A stretch of 64,000 nucleotides of DNA from Lethocerus indicus (taxonomy: Eukaryota > Arthropoda > Insecta > Hemiptera > Belostomatidae): NCBI GenBank assembly GCA_019843655.1, contig JACDQD010000104.1:6262001-6326000 (forward strand), in the 5' to 3' direction. Positions 1 through 13,789 of this stretch are shown one piece after another. The translations under genes and the position numbers were made by a program. The stretch's first letter is position 1, and each line of letters opens with the position of its first letter. The notes beneath the pieces are model-generated. The model made no database searches. It was not told the DNA's origin and was given only the letters and a program-made list of their open reading frames with translations.

Positions 1-3000
1 GTTTTGAGCAGAATTTTGGTCCATCGACTGTCATGAGGAAGCCTCTGGACTAATTTTTCAGGATGTCAGAATAATAACCAAACTAAATTTGAACGAAGGG
101 AAGAAACGAAGCATGGTAGAAATCTAACATGGGGGTGGGTTTTGGTAATAAACATTGAAAATCAAACGTTTAGAGATCATACACTTCCCGAGATATTACA
201 AATATTAAACTACATCAATTGTGCTTATCCTAATTTCAAAAAAGTAAATAGGAAATTCTTAGACACGTTCTCGGGAAATGCGAAAATCGGTATTACATTA
301 GGTAATAAATAATGGTGAGGCGATAACACAGAGACATAAATGAAGTAGCTGAGTATCTCACTATGTTGGAATGGAAGAAGTTCAATGCACTAGACAAGCG
401 AGAGATGACAAAATAGTGCACGAGTGATGCGGAAAAAACAGTACAAGTTATGTTGGAAATTAGTCTTCAACAAATTGTTTTGGTTTGGAGCGTCGTGTCT
501 ATTAATTGGGGGTTGAAAAAAAGGTCACAGGCGGCGGGAGTTCTGAAGAAACGCCGCTAATTAGAAGACAGAGAGCCCCCTCAATTATCTACTGCAACAC
601 AATTATGCTAACTGTACACTGTTGTCGTCGACTTCTGTCTCGGTTGTCCTTTACATCGTGATAAAATGTTTAAGAATATTCTACGTAGAAATATATTTGA
701 ACGAAGTTATTTACAATTTACAAAGACCAGATCTCAACCCCAAAGTATCATTAGCCTATACTTGCTGTTCTTAGACTGAGCAAGATTTTGTTTAAAAATA
801 AATAAAGTTCCTTCTACATTCTTTGATAGTTTTACTTTTTAGTTTGTATTGATCACGCCATAGGTAATTTGTTCACGTTAATTATATGTAAGTGAAACAT
901 TGACTATAATATTAATGTTGTTCGTGGAGGCGATTTACTGAAGTCTGTTATTGAATTTTAAAAACGAAACTAAATATCGAAAAGTATTATACGTAGCTAG
1001 TATAAATATGAGAACTGAGATTGAAAAGTGTAATTATTTAGTAGGCTGGGATTTTTTTATCATTTTGTGTATTGAACGTGCATCAGGTCCATATTACAAG
1101 GGGGTATTCTCGGGTCGAAACCGTTTGAAAGGATCATGAACGGAGACGAGAATTGTGCTCGGAATTGCCATAAAGTTGCCGTGTTAACGTCCGGTTGGTA
1201 AGAAATATTCTCTGCGCCCATTGCCAAGACGCGCTTCGGTTTGTCCGCAGAAACGGTAGTTGAAGTTGGCCCAGGGAGGCGTAAAGATAGTCCGCCGTCA
1301 GATAAATGTCGCGGGTTTAACGAACTCTGGCGACGGGAGGCTGACTCGGTTCACACTAGTCCGATCTGCGGTACTTTTTTAGAAAGCGTACAAATATGAC
1401 TGGCAATATCTCATTGTTAAATTATTGGAAGGGCGACCAATATTTATTATTACTTTAAACTAATTACTATATTTCTGACTCCCCAAAAACCTACCAGTTT
1501 TGTCCTAATGACTGCACGTGATTCGTTTAATTGCTGCGAATTTTGAATTCGGGTCCCATGTTTCATTCACCCGCTAATGAAATTCAAAATTGCAACTGAA
1601 TGAAAGTAACTCAGTAAGTTCTTATTAACCCGGCTGCAGTACGAAGTACACAGCTTCTTTCTTATTCAGGTCGAGCATTGCGCCAATTTGGCCCCGCCTT
1701 TCAATTCCAAGTGTGCGACCGGCCAACTTTTCATTCACTCGCTAATATGAATTGTGATTACTATGTATCCGAAATAAACACTAAATAACTGTATAGCACT
1801 CGGTAGTTCAGTAAAGTGTCTTTCGATATTAGGTCCACCGGTAGAACTTCACACTCCATCAAATTCTTAAAAAAAAATCAAAATCAACATACCTACAATA
1901 TTTGAACCGTTAATAGTACTATATATTTGAAACAAATTGTTAATTGTTCATGTAACGAATGATTTTCTTATTTTTTTTTTAGTTCCTGACCACTGTTCTT
2001 TTTTCATCAATAAGGGGTAAGCCCTTATATCGGCCTAGTCTGTATCACTTCTGATAATATCTGGCTTATCGAATGTCTAAGAACTCGCGAGTCTTAACCA
2101 GAGACCGATGTACTCTCTTGAGGAAGGCTTCTGTCCCTGTCTCGCCACTTGATCCACTTTATATCTTCTTTTTTTTAAGCAATGGGGAAAACCTCTTATC
2201 AGCAGGTCGAAGCCTCCAGGTAAAAACCTCAACCCCAACCAGCCAATTCTTGGCGTTTCCTAGCCACCATTCTGGTACCGCTTTTAAAACCGTCTTTCGT
2301 TCAAACAAAACACTGATATCCGCTTTAAACGCACTGATTTAGAGGCAGAGTAGCATGTTGGTTGGAGGTGGGGCAGTATACGTGACACGATTTCAAGTGA
2401 CTGTATTCCAAACATTCGCGGCCCACTAAACACGCATCTTAGGCCGCCGCATACATACATTATGCAGCTTCGGCTATACATTAAACATTCGCCGGCTCTA
2501 TCATTGGAATATACCGCGATATCAATAACTGTAATTAACCGAAATGAGACTAGGATGCCAAACTCTCCAGGGTGTCTGCAATGGCAGTTATCTAACTGGA
2601 TGATTTACATCGCGCATGCATCATATTCGGGTGAATTATTGAGTTAATTACATACGATTAATTCTCCATTCAGATCGGAATAACGGATTGGGTTGAAATT
2701 CCGTGTCCGTGGGACTGTTAGGCATGGCAGGAGGGGGGAATTATTATTCATTAGAATGCCTGTATTTGATACGGTTCATCATAGAGTACCTTGGCGAATG
2801 CGTGACTAAATAGAGAAATACCTCGAAGAAAAAATACACAAAGGTGACCGTTCGGTAATTTTGTTAGTATTGTCTATTTAAACAAGATACAGATTGTTTT
2901 TTTTTCTTTAAATATCCTTTGTATCGTGTTCTGGATGGATATTGGTTTCTTTCCTGTGGAACAGTCTTAAGATAATCGATTCCATAAACCGTGCGTTGCC

Positions 3001-4080
3001 GGCATCGTGAGTACCGACTACCCGGTAGGTAGCGAATACATCAATCACTTCATAATTATGAAGAATATATTAATTAACATCTTAATATTTACTATTTAAA
3101 TCTATATCACAAGATAATCATGATGTAATGAGTGACATAATTGAAAAATATTTTTTAAGTTATGTAATTAAAGTCTCTGTTAAAGGACGTTGTAATGCTG
3201 TAATGGTTAATGGTAAAACTAATAATAGTTTCAGAAGTATTTTTATTAATGTATTTTTTTAGTATGCCCCTTGAATAATCGTTGCACAAAAGTCACATTA
3301 AGTACAATGTCCGGCATACATGATGGTAGTAATGTAAAGAGAATACATTGGTACACTTGGTATTAGGGAGATGATAAAATTTAAGAGGCCGTTAGCAGAA
3401 AGGTTAGAAAGTTGCCAAGAATTTCTCCATTAGGCCGAACAATTCTGACCCGAAAATGGAAAGCCGAGGGGTTTATTTGTTTGTCTGTGTGCGTGCGAAG
3501 GCCGTATAACTAGAGAGACCCAATTGTTGTCCCCTCCTTATTCATGTGCCATATCAGAGCGTTATAACGCAGTACAAAAATGACCGTTGTTTCACAGACC
3601 CGGATGTGAAAATGGGCAACACAAAACACGGGCCGTATCCAGGAAACAATCTTTTATTTCAGTGCCGACAATAATAATTTCATCTTGCTCATCGAAAATG
3701 CGTCTGGAGGTATACATATCTCCCGTATATTTTTTCAGGATACAGTCTACGGTATTACGCTACACTAAAATCTGTTACACTGCTCGCCCAATGCCCCGTT
3801 TATTAAACATAGTTCATGTGGGTCGTGTGAACGACAGTTACAAACAGTTCACTTTTTGCAACAGACATTAGACGATAACAGAACGTGATGGGTCAATAGG
3901 TTAAAAAAAATTAATCATGGTGGTTTTACGAAAACCCGATCCTATTTATCGTGTAATTTCAGCTAATCTTAGGGATGTACGATCGAACACCACTATAACT
4001 ATTTACAACTAATATCAAGGTGGTAGATTTTTCCTTATTGTTTGATTATTTAAAAAGAATTTTAAAAATTGGTATTCTCA
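1..4080. other. Non-genic upstream sequence, first block
   Basis: I see no supportable gene here. The open frames are short, lack codon structure and recognisable domains, and carry no convincing splice sites. The block is moderately AT-rich with normal CpG frequency, unlike the adducin gene body. The only internal structure noted is a pair of related segments near 1561-1587 and 1731-1757, both containing TTTCATTCAC followed by CGCTAAT. It may be intergenic DNA or a far-upstream regulatory region. Confidence 0.6.
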
Positions 4081-4500
4081 ATTCGGTATTCTCGCTGTGG
4101 GCTGAATAAGTAGTAGCCCAATCGATATGATTGCGCTGGCTACCTGTTGTGTCAGCTCTGCACGGGGCCTCGACACATCGTCAGCCCCGGGCGTGCTACG
4201 TAAGCTCGGAGCTGGAGCCGCCCGGATATCCGGGATAGCGCCTCCTGGAAGCAGCGCCCTGGGATGGCGATGACGCGTAGGCCGGCCTCCAGGGGTGCTG
4301 CCGGTCGCCTTGGATACGCTTATCAGTGGCTGGCCGGGGCTGCACGTTGCCCTGGTGACGGTCGGGCAAGCTCCGGCCTAGTTGAGGTCAGAACGGTGAC
4401 GTCGTAGGCGGCCCGGGCGGCCGGCTCTCGGCCCCTTCCGAGCTTTACATGAATGAATCAACCCGCCCCGGGTTAGCTGCCGTTGCCATGGCGATCCTTC
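4081..4500. promoter_or_regulatory. GC-rich, CpG-rich island
   Basis: About 400 bases are clearly richer in G+C and CpG than the surroundings, with repeated GGCC, CCCGGG and GCCGG motifs. No open frame of useful length and no recognisable domain is present, so it does not look like an exon. It could be an unmethylated CpG-island-like regulatory element or the GC-rich 5' part of an old transposon. The sequence does not decide between these. Confidence 0.4.
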
Positions 4501-4541
4501 TCACCGCCAACCGTACTCAAAATCGATGACGATAATTTTTA

Positions 4542-4568
4542 CTTACGTCAATATGTAAATGACGTAAG
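4542..4568. promoter_or_regulatory. Inverted pair of bZIP-like sites
   Basis: CTTACGTCA and TGACGTAAG form a perfect 9-bp inverted repeat with a 9-base spacer. Each arm matches the TTACGTCA core bound by CREB/ATF-type bZIP proteins in animals. About 40 bases further on (around 4611-4628) is a near-palindrome, TGACGTAGTACTACATCA, with one mismatch and another TGACGT half. It borders the GC-rich island. Binding is inferred from the motif only. Confidence 0.4.
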
Positions 4569-6114
4569 ATGTCCTTTTCCTGTTCCATGGTCCTTTTGGG
4601 GGGTCCACTATGACGTAGTACTACATCATCAGTATTGAGATCGTCAATTGCTCTGTGGATTTGATCTTATATACTGTTGGCAGCTTTCGGTTCTTCGCCA
4701 TCGTCAGTTAATTAGTGAGGTAGTTAACGCACTTGTCATCCGCCGATGAATCATCCGGTTTGCACTGTTGTTACTGATTATGCTGTTACTATTATATGAT
4801 TTTCTTCATGTCATTTGACATAAGTCTTTCATCTTTATTATCCGACAGGTCATTTTGTATTTAGGGGAGGCAAATATCATAAATTTCATACGACCAACTC
4901 AACGAATGGAGACGGAAGATTGCAATATTGATGATGACAGAGAAGTGTATAATATAACCGGGCTGTAATTTAAGGACAGGAGGAGAGAATATTTGCCCGG
5001 TTTCGGTCTTGTAACGTTCTGGAGAAGGAAGCCATTGCGGCCTTAGTTTATTGCCGGCGGAAGGCCCATAGTTTATTGTTATAGCCGAAGAAGAACAATG
5101 GACTATTTTCCAGTGGACAGTCGCCCCATTTTATTGTTACTGCTCGAAACGCCGGGTCGGTTTTTCGAGGGCCCATTTAAATCGCATTAAAGTGGCCGTT
5201 CGTACCGGTTTCTGAACTCCCTCGAAAACACCCACGGTTTTCGAATCGGAATTTTATGCCCGTTGAACTAATTTTGTGACACTAACGGATGAATATATGA
5301 GACGACTGTCCTTTTTTATGTCGCTACGAGTTTATATTTACTTTTGTCTATACGTTGATGTCAGTAGAAATAAAAATATATAAACACTTACTACGAGAGA
5401 TTAGAATTGCATCGCTTGTTCCAAACGTTGAGATCTGAAACTTTTTTAACTATTAACTATTTTAACACCCTCCGTGGTAAACGAAGTCATCTACAAGGAT
5501 TCCTGTTTCGACTAACATATATTAGGAACCGATGGGTAATATTCGTATTTATGTAAGAAAACACTCGATTATATCCGGTACTGTTTAAGAGTAAGCTCGA
5601 GTTGTAGGATGTTGTAAGGAGGAAGGAGCCCTGGCTCCAATCCAGGTGACGTAGTCGCTATTTCCATGCATCCTTTGTAATCTTCTCCCACTCCGTCCTA
5701 TCGCGGTCCCTCTCTCCCTCTCTCTCCCACTCCTTTTGTTCCAGGGGTGGTAAAGTACCGGGTCATTCTTCAGTCGCATTTAACGAGAACATGCATCTCA
5801 TTTATTATGAGCACGACCTTTCACTCCTCAAGTTCCCTCTTTCTCGCATAGCGGTGTCTCTGAATGGGGCCAGCTCTTAAGTAGAAACCGTTATGGTGAT
5901 TTCATTTGTGCCTTCGAAAATATCGGCCCGATTTAAGCATTATCGCGTAGTACAAACACTGATAGAGAAGATGTTCCCGTCTGCGTGAAAAACAATGGAT
6001 ATAACGTAAATCCGAAACGCGCTATTGAATAATTATTTTTCTCTTATGTAGTTGCCATAATTATACTTCTAAGTATACAAATTACTTTTTTATGAAGTGT
6101 CATAAGAAAGAAAA

Positions 6115-6174
6115 ATTCAAGCGAAACTTCCATCGCAAAACATTAGCGTTGCATAAATTATTATAGCGTTATTA
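6115..6174 (+). repeat. Diverged dispersed repeat, copy 1
   Basis: This 60-bp segment aligns without gaps to 9280-9339. By hand count 49 of 60 positions are identical, and most differences are C/T or A/G transitions. Shared blocks include TTCCAT, AAAACA, TTGCATAAAT and ATTATAGC. It may be an old dispersed repeat or a duplicated regulatory element. Confidence 0.5.
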
Positions 6175-9100
6175 GTTTGGAGCTTGGTTGCACTAAAAGT
6201 ATTTCGGAGTATTTTTTGTTCATAACTAGAGGCAATGACTAGTTATTAAACAATGAAACGCATAGTAGTAAATGATTCTCTGATTTACGATTAAATATTG
6301 TTTAAGGTAATCTCCCCCTTACCATAACAATCCCAGCTACTCTAAAAACTGATTTACTACTAAAAAAAGAACTAGAGGACATTCCTTAGATTTATGTCAG
6401 TGTCATTGCCAACTCCCGTTCATTGTCGTTCCCAATGCCGATTATTCTGAAAGCGTTGCCCGATCGTTTAAAAAACTTGCCTTTTGAGAAGGAAAGAGGG
6501 AGACAGCGGGAGAAGTGAAGCCCCTTTTACTTGTGCGATTGCGACGATGACGACAGCCTACTGTTATGTGGCCGTTACCGCTTTTTTAATTTCTTCCCCC
6601 GGACGCGTTGACTAATTGCTGTTGTTCCCGAGAAAATATGTTGTCCGCCCGTCTGCTTCAGTCCGACGGATTTACGAATATTTTCGGTCTTTCTACAGCG
6701 GTCAAACCCAGCGTCGCGTTGCTAAGTTTGCAAAGTTTTTAAAACTAGCCGGTCTAAAAACTGGAAGAAGGTTATTTATTTACGCTCTTCCGTGACTTGC
6801 ACTACAGGTCATACAAGCCGTTGATAAATGATGAATGATTAGTTTAGAACTGCTCACTTAGAGAAAGCTTTAGCTGCGGAAATACTTTTCGAAACCGATT
6901 TCAAGTTTGGCGGGACCTTTTTAAACCCGGTCTGCCGGCTTTACATTAGGCAGAGTCGTTTAAGGAAGAGAAAGTTGATGAGATTTATGGAGTCGCCTCG
7001 ACAGTTTCAGAGCACTCGTTACCGCCCGCGTAATTGCGTAATGTACAACGGATATTATACTTCTGTGGTATATGCAAACTCTTTAAAATACGATGGTATA
7101 AAACGACTTGTTCGCCTGTAGCACGTTGCACGTTTTCTCTTAGGCTCATATTTTATCGTTGTGAGTTAGGAGAGTGAATGAAGTAATAATTAACTTATGT
7201 TTTAACCGTATACATACCGGAAATATTAAAGTCAATGTGTAGGAATATAGTGTCCAATTTGTATTCATCCGTTATGTAAATTTCAAGAACAACAAAGTAC
7301 AAGCCAGAGACCTACTCGTGCCTAGAAACGTGCATTGAGACCGATAGTTCGATTATCGGTATGAACGAAAAAACGAAACCACGATTTATAGGCGAGGTTA
7401 TGTTAAGACATAACATAAGATTAAGTCTCGATTTAGCTTGATGCATAATTTGGCTTGTAATACCGTAGAGAAACAAAAACTGAATTTCACCTCCTTGTGT
7501 TATGCTAGTACAGACTACTAATTATTTAACGATTTATTTGATATTTCAACTCAATTTTAGGTTAGAAGTGGAAACATGTATTTCCAAAATCAGTTTAATT
7601 TACACTCGTTAACTGAAGCTAATAAACTAAACTCCACTGGTGTTCGAAAAATGTTAATGTAAGACTAATCGAAACGACATGCCGGATGTTATAAAACTGA
7701 CAGTAGTCCTCGTTATGCGGACGGCTTGAAACGTAGACGATAAGCGGCAGTTAGGTCACGTCTAATGATTTATTTTAACTATTTAGTCACCAGTTATCAT
7801 TTCTGCAACGACCGCCGCCGCGCCACGTTCATTTTACATTGATGTGTGCAAATGGCACTTCGATATTCGCTCTCGGCCGAAAGGGGGAGGGCTCCAACTC
7901 GGTGTAATTACATTGCATAATTTTCAAATTTGCAAGAACGTTTCGCAAGTGCCCCCCCTCCCACCAACTCTCCCTCTCGCCCTCTCTCCCTCCTGTATAT
8001 TTCTTCTGTGAAAGGACGCCGGGTCACGCCTTCGTCTTGGCCTAGTTTTATTCATCATCGCATCGATTGTGCATTGCACCGAGAGTGAAGTTGGGCAGTC
8101 ACAGTCTGTCTCCAATTGAGATTCGTTCGCAAATGAATACCTTTTAGAAATTAGTCAGTTAGCACTTTTAGGTATAGGTGCTAAAAATAAAGAACACCTA
8201 CGCCCGGCTTAGTGCTAATCGGTTGTGGGAGTCGGGCGTTTGAGCTTTTCCAACCCCGAAGGAAAGTACATGCGTTATGTGAAATTTACGACCCAGAAAT
8301 TATTGTTTCCTTAATTCTCAGTTGTATCTTATGCTTCGCCTAAGGTAGAAAGTTCCTGCTTTAATTCTAAATCCTTCGATCGTTTTATAGTAATCGTATA
8401 GTATTTAGTAACCATTGTCCGTTAGTAGAAATAATTAATATTAACGATGCGATGAATGGCTACATGTTAGCGAATTCCTTATTAACTAGTTCAAATTAAG
8501 AAGAACTACCGACATGTTTAATTAACCTGATACTTTCGTTTATTTATATAGCGCGTTATTCTTATTTATTATCCATTATTTCAGTGCTCAAAATAATAGT
8601 TTTGATGAAAAATTAGCCGATGAGATAATTGGGTGGAATTACAAGTACTTTGTTTATAGGTCTGTTTTATATCCTTATGATATTCCTTAGGATATCATAC
8701 ATTTAGTCAATATTTCTGATAAATTTCCAAAATCAAATTTACGATGATGCTTATAATGAATTGTTCCTTCAGGTACAAGGTTAATGATTAACACACCCTC
8801 TCTGTTACGTTTTATGCGACTGATAAGATAAAAGGAGGAGCTTTCGTAGATCGGGGCCTAAATATTGGACGCATTTCTCATCGTACGTCTAATCTCATCC
8901 GGGCTTGTTCGTCATCGCGTTTTCTCCGTTTAATTTTGATATTGTCGCGTTCGGCCGAAAATACCGTCGACGCCAGTCTCGTTTTCTGAGCAGAGGAGGA
9001 GGAGTATGATATAAGCGGGGGAGGAGATGGCCATTTGCATCGTGGGGCCCGTGCGTGGGCGTATCCCCCTTCTGGGAACGGCTATGTCGAATCAGCTCAA

Positions 9101-9279
9101 TCGGGCTTTCGGAGGTTCACGCTATCGTTAGAGCCAATTTTATGTATCTCTAGCATCCGCCCAATCTTTCTGAAGATATCGGCGCTCCCGATGGACCAAG
9201 TGAGATCTATTATATATCTACGGGGGTCGAAACTCCTCTGTAGTTCAATTGTACAAAGTACGGTTTCATAAAACAAAAT

Positions 9280-9339
9280 ATTCGAGTGAAATTTCCATTG
9301 GAAAACACTACTATTGCATAAATCATTATAGCTTTATTA
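9280..9339 (+). repeat. Diverged dispersed repeat, copy 2
   Basis: This is the partner of 6115-6174, in the same orientation and about 3.2 kb away. A shorter and weaker resemblance to its left end (ATTCGGGTGAA) appears near 21391 and near 2625. No terminal repeats or target-site duplication could be seen, so the element type is unknown. Confidence 0.5.
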
Positions 9340-12300
9340 TTAATATACATTATTAGGACGTTAAATGCAGCAATTATAAATACCCCCATAAAATAATAGC
9401 TTTAAAAATAATAACCTTTAGATTACTTTACTACTGAGTTACTGTGGCTCAAAAAATCTCCCAACCTTTTCCACTACAATCTCCGGCACTGCGATGAAAA
9501 TAAACGGAATTGGCTTTCTCATCGTGCCGAGCTTAAACGTTCATCGTAAACCTGGGATTGCTGCTGTTCGAAAAACCATTTCGGCTTAATTACAAGCGCT
9601 AATTGTATCCGTAGGCGAACACTTATTTTTGCGATTACTGCACCGCAGCATTACTACTGCTTTCTGATGGAATTTCATCGGTCTCAGGCCCCACTCATTA
9701 AATTGCTGCAGGAATATTGACCACGAAGGTGGTTCGGCTTTCCTGGATAGTTAAAACATTGTTTTCTTCAACCTCTGTGGTGTATGAACATTCTTCTAAT
9801 AATTTATTAGAATTTATCGCTTTGTTTATTTTTTTATAACCAAGTGCCCAAGAATAATAATAAATTATTACCTTTTGTGCGACTATTAAATGGTAATTTC
9901 ATGGATATACGATAATACTTTTTACAATATTACTTGTCTCAGTCTGGATCTACACTTCTAATTCATTTAAACCTTGTACCGTGTGGTTTAAAAAATATTC
10001 CCATAAATATTGCGATTTTACGTCCGTTTAAGTTCTGGATAAACCTTCAACGACTGGAGAATGATCCATCGTATAGATCGAATTTTGAGATAAATAAAAT
10101 GTTTACTGCCCTCCCCATTCTCCCTAACTTTATAGCGGAACACTCTAGAGAGAATATTTTTAACAGCACCATCTGCGAACTGTGCTTCACAGATTATTCT
10201 TTCAAATTTTACTGGTTTCATTACAGACTTTATGATGTGTAATTCATCAAGTAACCAATTGTCCTTTCTTTGTTTCAGGTATGTTCCATGTTTTATATGG
10301 CCGAAGTGAAGTTGTGAGAATTGTGGATATAAACGTGGTGACACATTTTACTTAACGCCGACAGTTTTACAGGTTTTTAAAATTCTAAACTACTTAAAGA
10401 AAGAAAACCGCGGGCGGCTCCCACATTTATTCAAATTAAGCAAGTTATGAAATTCGCTCCCACGTCTGCATTTAAAGAAAAACACAATTTCCAATATGAA
10501 GTGACAAATGTCTATTGCAGTATAAAATGCAAGTGGCCTTGTAAAATTTACTTCACGCGCTCATTCGTGCGATCTTCCGTTTCCACTCACCCATTTGGTA
10601 CTTTCCTATCGGTTTCGACATTTTGCCATCTTCAAAAAATTATGACAGTTCAAAACCTTGCGGACACATTTTCTGAGAATTTTCATGGAAGTAATATTGA
10701 GCGCCTTGTCTTCATTTCTGCTCTTACTGTAGACAAAAGGTGATTACTGTACATCGCTTAAAGGGGACAGTCTGGTTATATTATTTTTAAACCTACTTCA
10801 CTGTGCCTCCTCTTTTATTTGTAGGATTAACCGAAATGTTGAATCGCTTTCATCATTATGGCTGTCATCGGTTGTTTTCCAATTGGAGGGAACCGTTAGC
10901 CCGTGAACATTATCTCTAAGATGGTGGTTGCTGATTAGAGCCCCAGTGTCCAGCCCGACTGTCCCCTTTATCCCGCTCTGTTTGCTCTCCTTTAAACAAG
11001 AATATAAAAAGACAAGAAAAAAACAACGGCGCAGTTGCGTAACCAGTAGTTTTTATTCGAAAGTACCAAACCCTACCGAATTTGAACGCGTTTCTTGAGG
11101 ATACAGACTCTCATTTTCATTTTCATCAAATTTGTTGGATAACTAACAAGGCACGTACCCTTAAAACTTTATTTAAAAAACTTTATCAGTTTTACATTCA
11201 CATCTACCACTCGCGATTGCACTAAATCCAGATAAGAATGCCCTCGAAGGGTTGTTACATTACCTGTAAACTGGAATACGTATAGGGGGAGTGTGCAGAA
11301 TACATCGCAATTGTAAGATGTTCCCTAAATAATGAAACTGGCTCATTGTAGAGAGGAAACTTGGGTTCTGAGCCATTTCAAGTTGCCTTCGCCTTTTCTA
11401 GAGATGGTTACATCAACTGTCACCTCCTATGAACGAAGTAATTGTACGGTTAATTAGCTGGTTAAACACTGGTGGGCATCATTTAAAGTGGAGTACAAGT
11501 TCAAGCCCTTTCGTTGTTGAATTGACAGGTAAGTCAATATTTTAATATCTTAATACTGTGTTCATTATACGTTAGAAATTGAATGAAACGTTTTTTTCAT
11601 AGGCCAATTGGGAAATAAATTGAAGCCAATTGACTTTGACGATGTTTCTAGGAATTTCTTGTTCTTACCAACAAGCCTTTTATATTTTACTGCTGTCGCC
11701 CGGTTTTAAGTTTTACAGGCATGAGCTGTAATTACTTTTTCTGTTTAGTTCCCTCGTTAAAAAAGCAGGTTGTCCACCCTTGTCTTATCTGCAGAAACGG
11801 AACAGTCATTGTTACTCGCTTGAGATTGGAAATACAGCACAATTGTTTAATTAATAGCGGGGTGTATTATTTAAGTAATAAATGTCTTACTGGCATTGAG
11901 CTTGATACAAGAATAAAAATCATACATCAACTGTAATGAAATACTAGATATTTTCACGCACTTAATACCGAATTACTATCATTTGTGTTATTAGAAATTT
12001 ATATTCATATATGCGATTGTCGTACCGATATATCTAAAGTCAATAAGCTGTTATTACAGATATCGGTATTATTTGCTTCACAGGTCTGTTATCAACTCGG
12101 ACTTTGTATATGCACACTAGTAAAACAAATTTGCCTTTTCAGTGTAATGATTCGGGGGCGTAGTAGCTTTACACTGTGTAGCGAAACTCTGTTCGATTCG
12201 AAATTGAACTCAAGAGGGGGTATTGTCATGCCGTTCTCGGTAAGCGTGAGTCATGGCGAAGCTGGCGCGGTTGGACCGGTTTTATCCCCGTCCGACTTTT

Positions 12301-13259
12301 ATTTTTCGGAACTGGTAAAAAGAAAAAAGGAATATTACACGACTGATTTATTTTTAAGCGTGAATTCTCCCAGCGTTTACAGTCACTCTCGAATCAAATT
12401 GGAGTTTTCGTAATCGGCATCGGTTACTGACTAATGTAAAAAGACTATACATTTGAGATTATAAAGAGTTTATGGAGAAATTAAGCTATCCTAAAATTAA
12501 ATTTCTGTTAAGGCTCTACCAGCATACAAGGGAGTCGTATAATATACTATAAGAAATTATATGCAAAAAAAAATTGAAAGTTCATTTCAGAGATTATCTA
12601 TGCTGCAGTTCTGCTATTATTGTTATCACCTCGTATGCCGTGAATCGTAATCGTGCGAAATTTTTTTCAGTTACAAATGTTCAAGATGGCCTTATGATAA
12701 TTTATTGGAGACGTGCTTGTTGAATTTAAGTCCCGGCTGGAATATTCTCTCGGTCGGCAGGCATTTGAAATAATTGCGAAGCCGGGAACCCGGAGAGCTT
12801 GCATAACCGCTATTATACAACTCGACTCGTCGTTGTAATTTTTATTTGCAGTCACATGTGACCCGTATCTGTAGTACATATCGTGTTACTTCCCAATGGG
12901 ATAATTAACCAAGTATTGATTGGCCGCGTATAAGACTTTCTGGTTTATGTTTTTTATTTTTACGGGAATTAATTTTAACAATATTTAAGTTGATATGACG
13001 AAGAATTGGCAGGAGGTCCTGCTTTGGTTCATTTAGATTAGTTATATTCCGTATAACTTTATGACAGGCCGCTCGTTTAGAATTCCCTTTTCCTCTGGCA
13101 GAACTGTATTGAGTGGAGGACGTTATAACTCCTCAATTTTTCGATGAAACGTCGTCTTTGACCCGTTGAATATTTGTGCTGTCACCACGATTCAATCGGA
13201 GACGAAGTTCGATCGGAGAACAAATAGGTGCGTCATCAGACCCAGTTAAACAGAGCCCC

Positions 13260-13279
13260 GAGAGAGAGAGAGAGAGATA
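13260..13279. repeat. GA microsatellite
   Basis: A short run of GAGAGA repeats lies in otherwise unique sequence. In insects such runs can bind GAGA-factor-like proteins. Here that is only a possibility. Confidence 0.7.
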
Positions 13280-13789
13280 GTCGAAATCTCCGTACGCTCG
13301 GTGCTATCCAGTTTTCCATTATCTCGAGGGTCGCGGGAAAACAACGACAGGAAATTATCGCGTAACAGAGTTGGCATTTCCCACGGCTAGAAATCTACGT
13401 ATTTTTCCACGGTCGGCGTATCGGCATTCATTGGCGGTTCTCTCCCGTACGTGTTTTCGTCAGGTCCGGGGTACTTAGGCACGAGGACCAGTTCTCAGGC
13501 CTTGATTTTCCCCGCCCGCTTTCTCCGTTTTTGTTTCCGAGTTTCCGCCGGTTCCGGAAGTTCCGGCTTTTTAATGATCAAAAAACAAAATCCCCCCCTC
13601 AGTTCACTCTTTTCATACTCCTTATTTTATACTGCCCCCAATGGACAGACGTGATATTTTTGTTCCTCATATAATGGACTTATTCTTAGGGCCTATTCAG
13701 ATTTGAATAGGTTAGGTACGCTGTGCTGTGGAGAGACCTTAAGCTCTTCATAGGCGGTACGGGCGATGCGAAAACATCAGTAAGCATTT

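Larger units (their letters stand above)
4721..13260. other. Non-genic upstream sequence, second block
   Basis: No supportable exon is seen. The longest open frames (for example near 9934-10242 and 11985-12413) overlap frames on the other strand and look random. The block contains a perfect POU octamer ATTTGCAT next to a GCCAT core (about 9027-9040), C/T-rich runs near 5700-5735 and 7950-7995, and two related 60-bp segments listed separately. CpG is not depleted. Confidence 0.55.

Noticed and set aside
4667..4709. TATA-like TTATATAC followed by TCAGTT initiator
   Set aside because: The spacing (about 38 bases from TATA to the initiator A) is longer than usual and no gene follows. Left as chance.
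4907..4969. 20-codon ATG frame METEDCNIDDDREVYNITGL
   Set aside because: It looks protein-like, but it is too short, isolated, and without promoter or splice support.
11985..12413. 142-codon plus-strand frame in the upstream region
   Set aside because: Low-similarity composition, TTG-type start, no domain, and no splice or promoter context. Considered chance.
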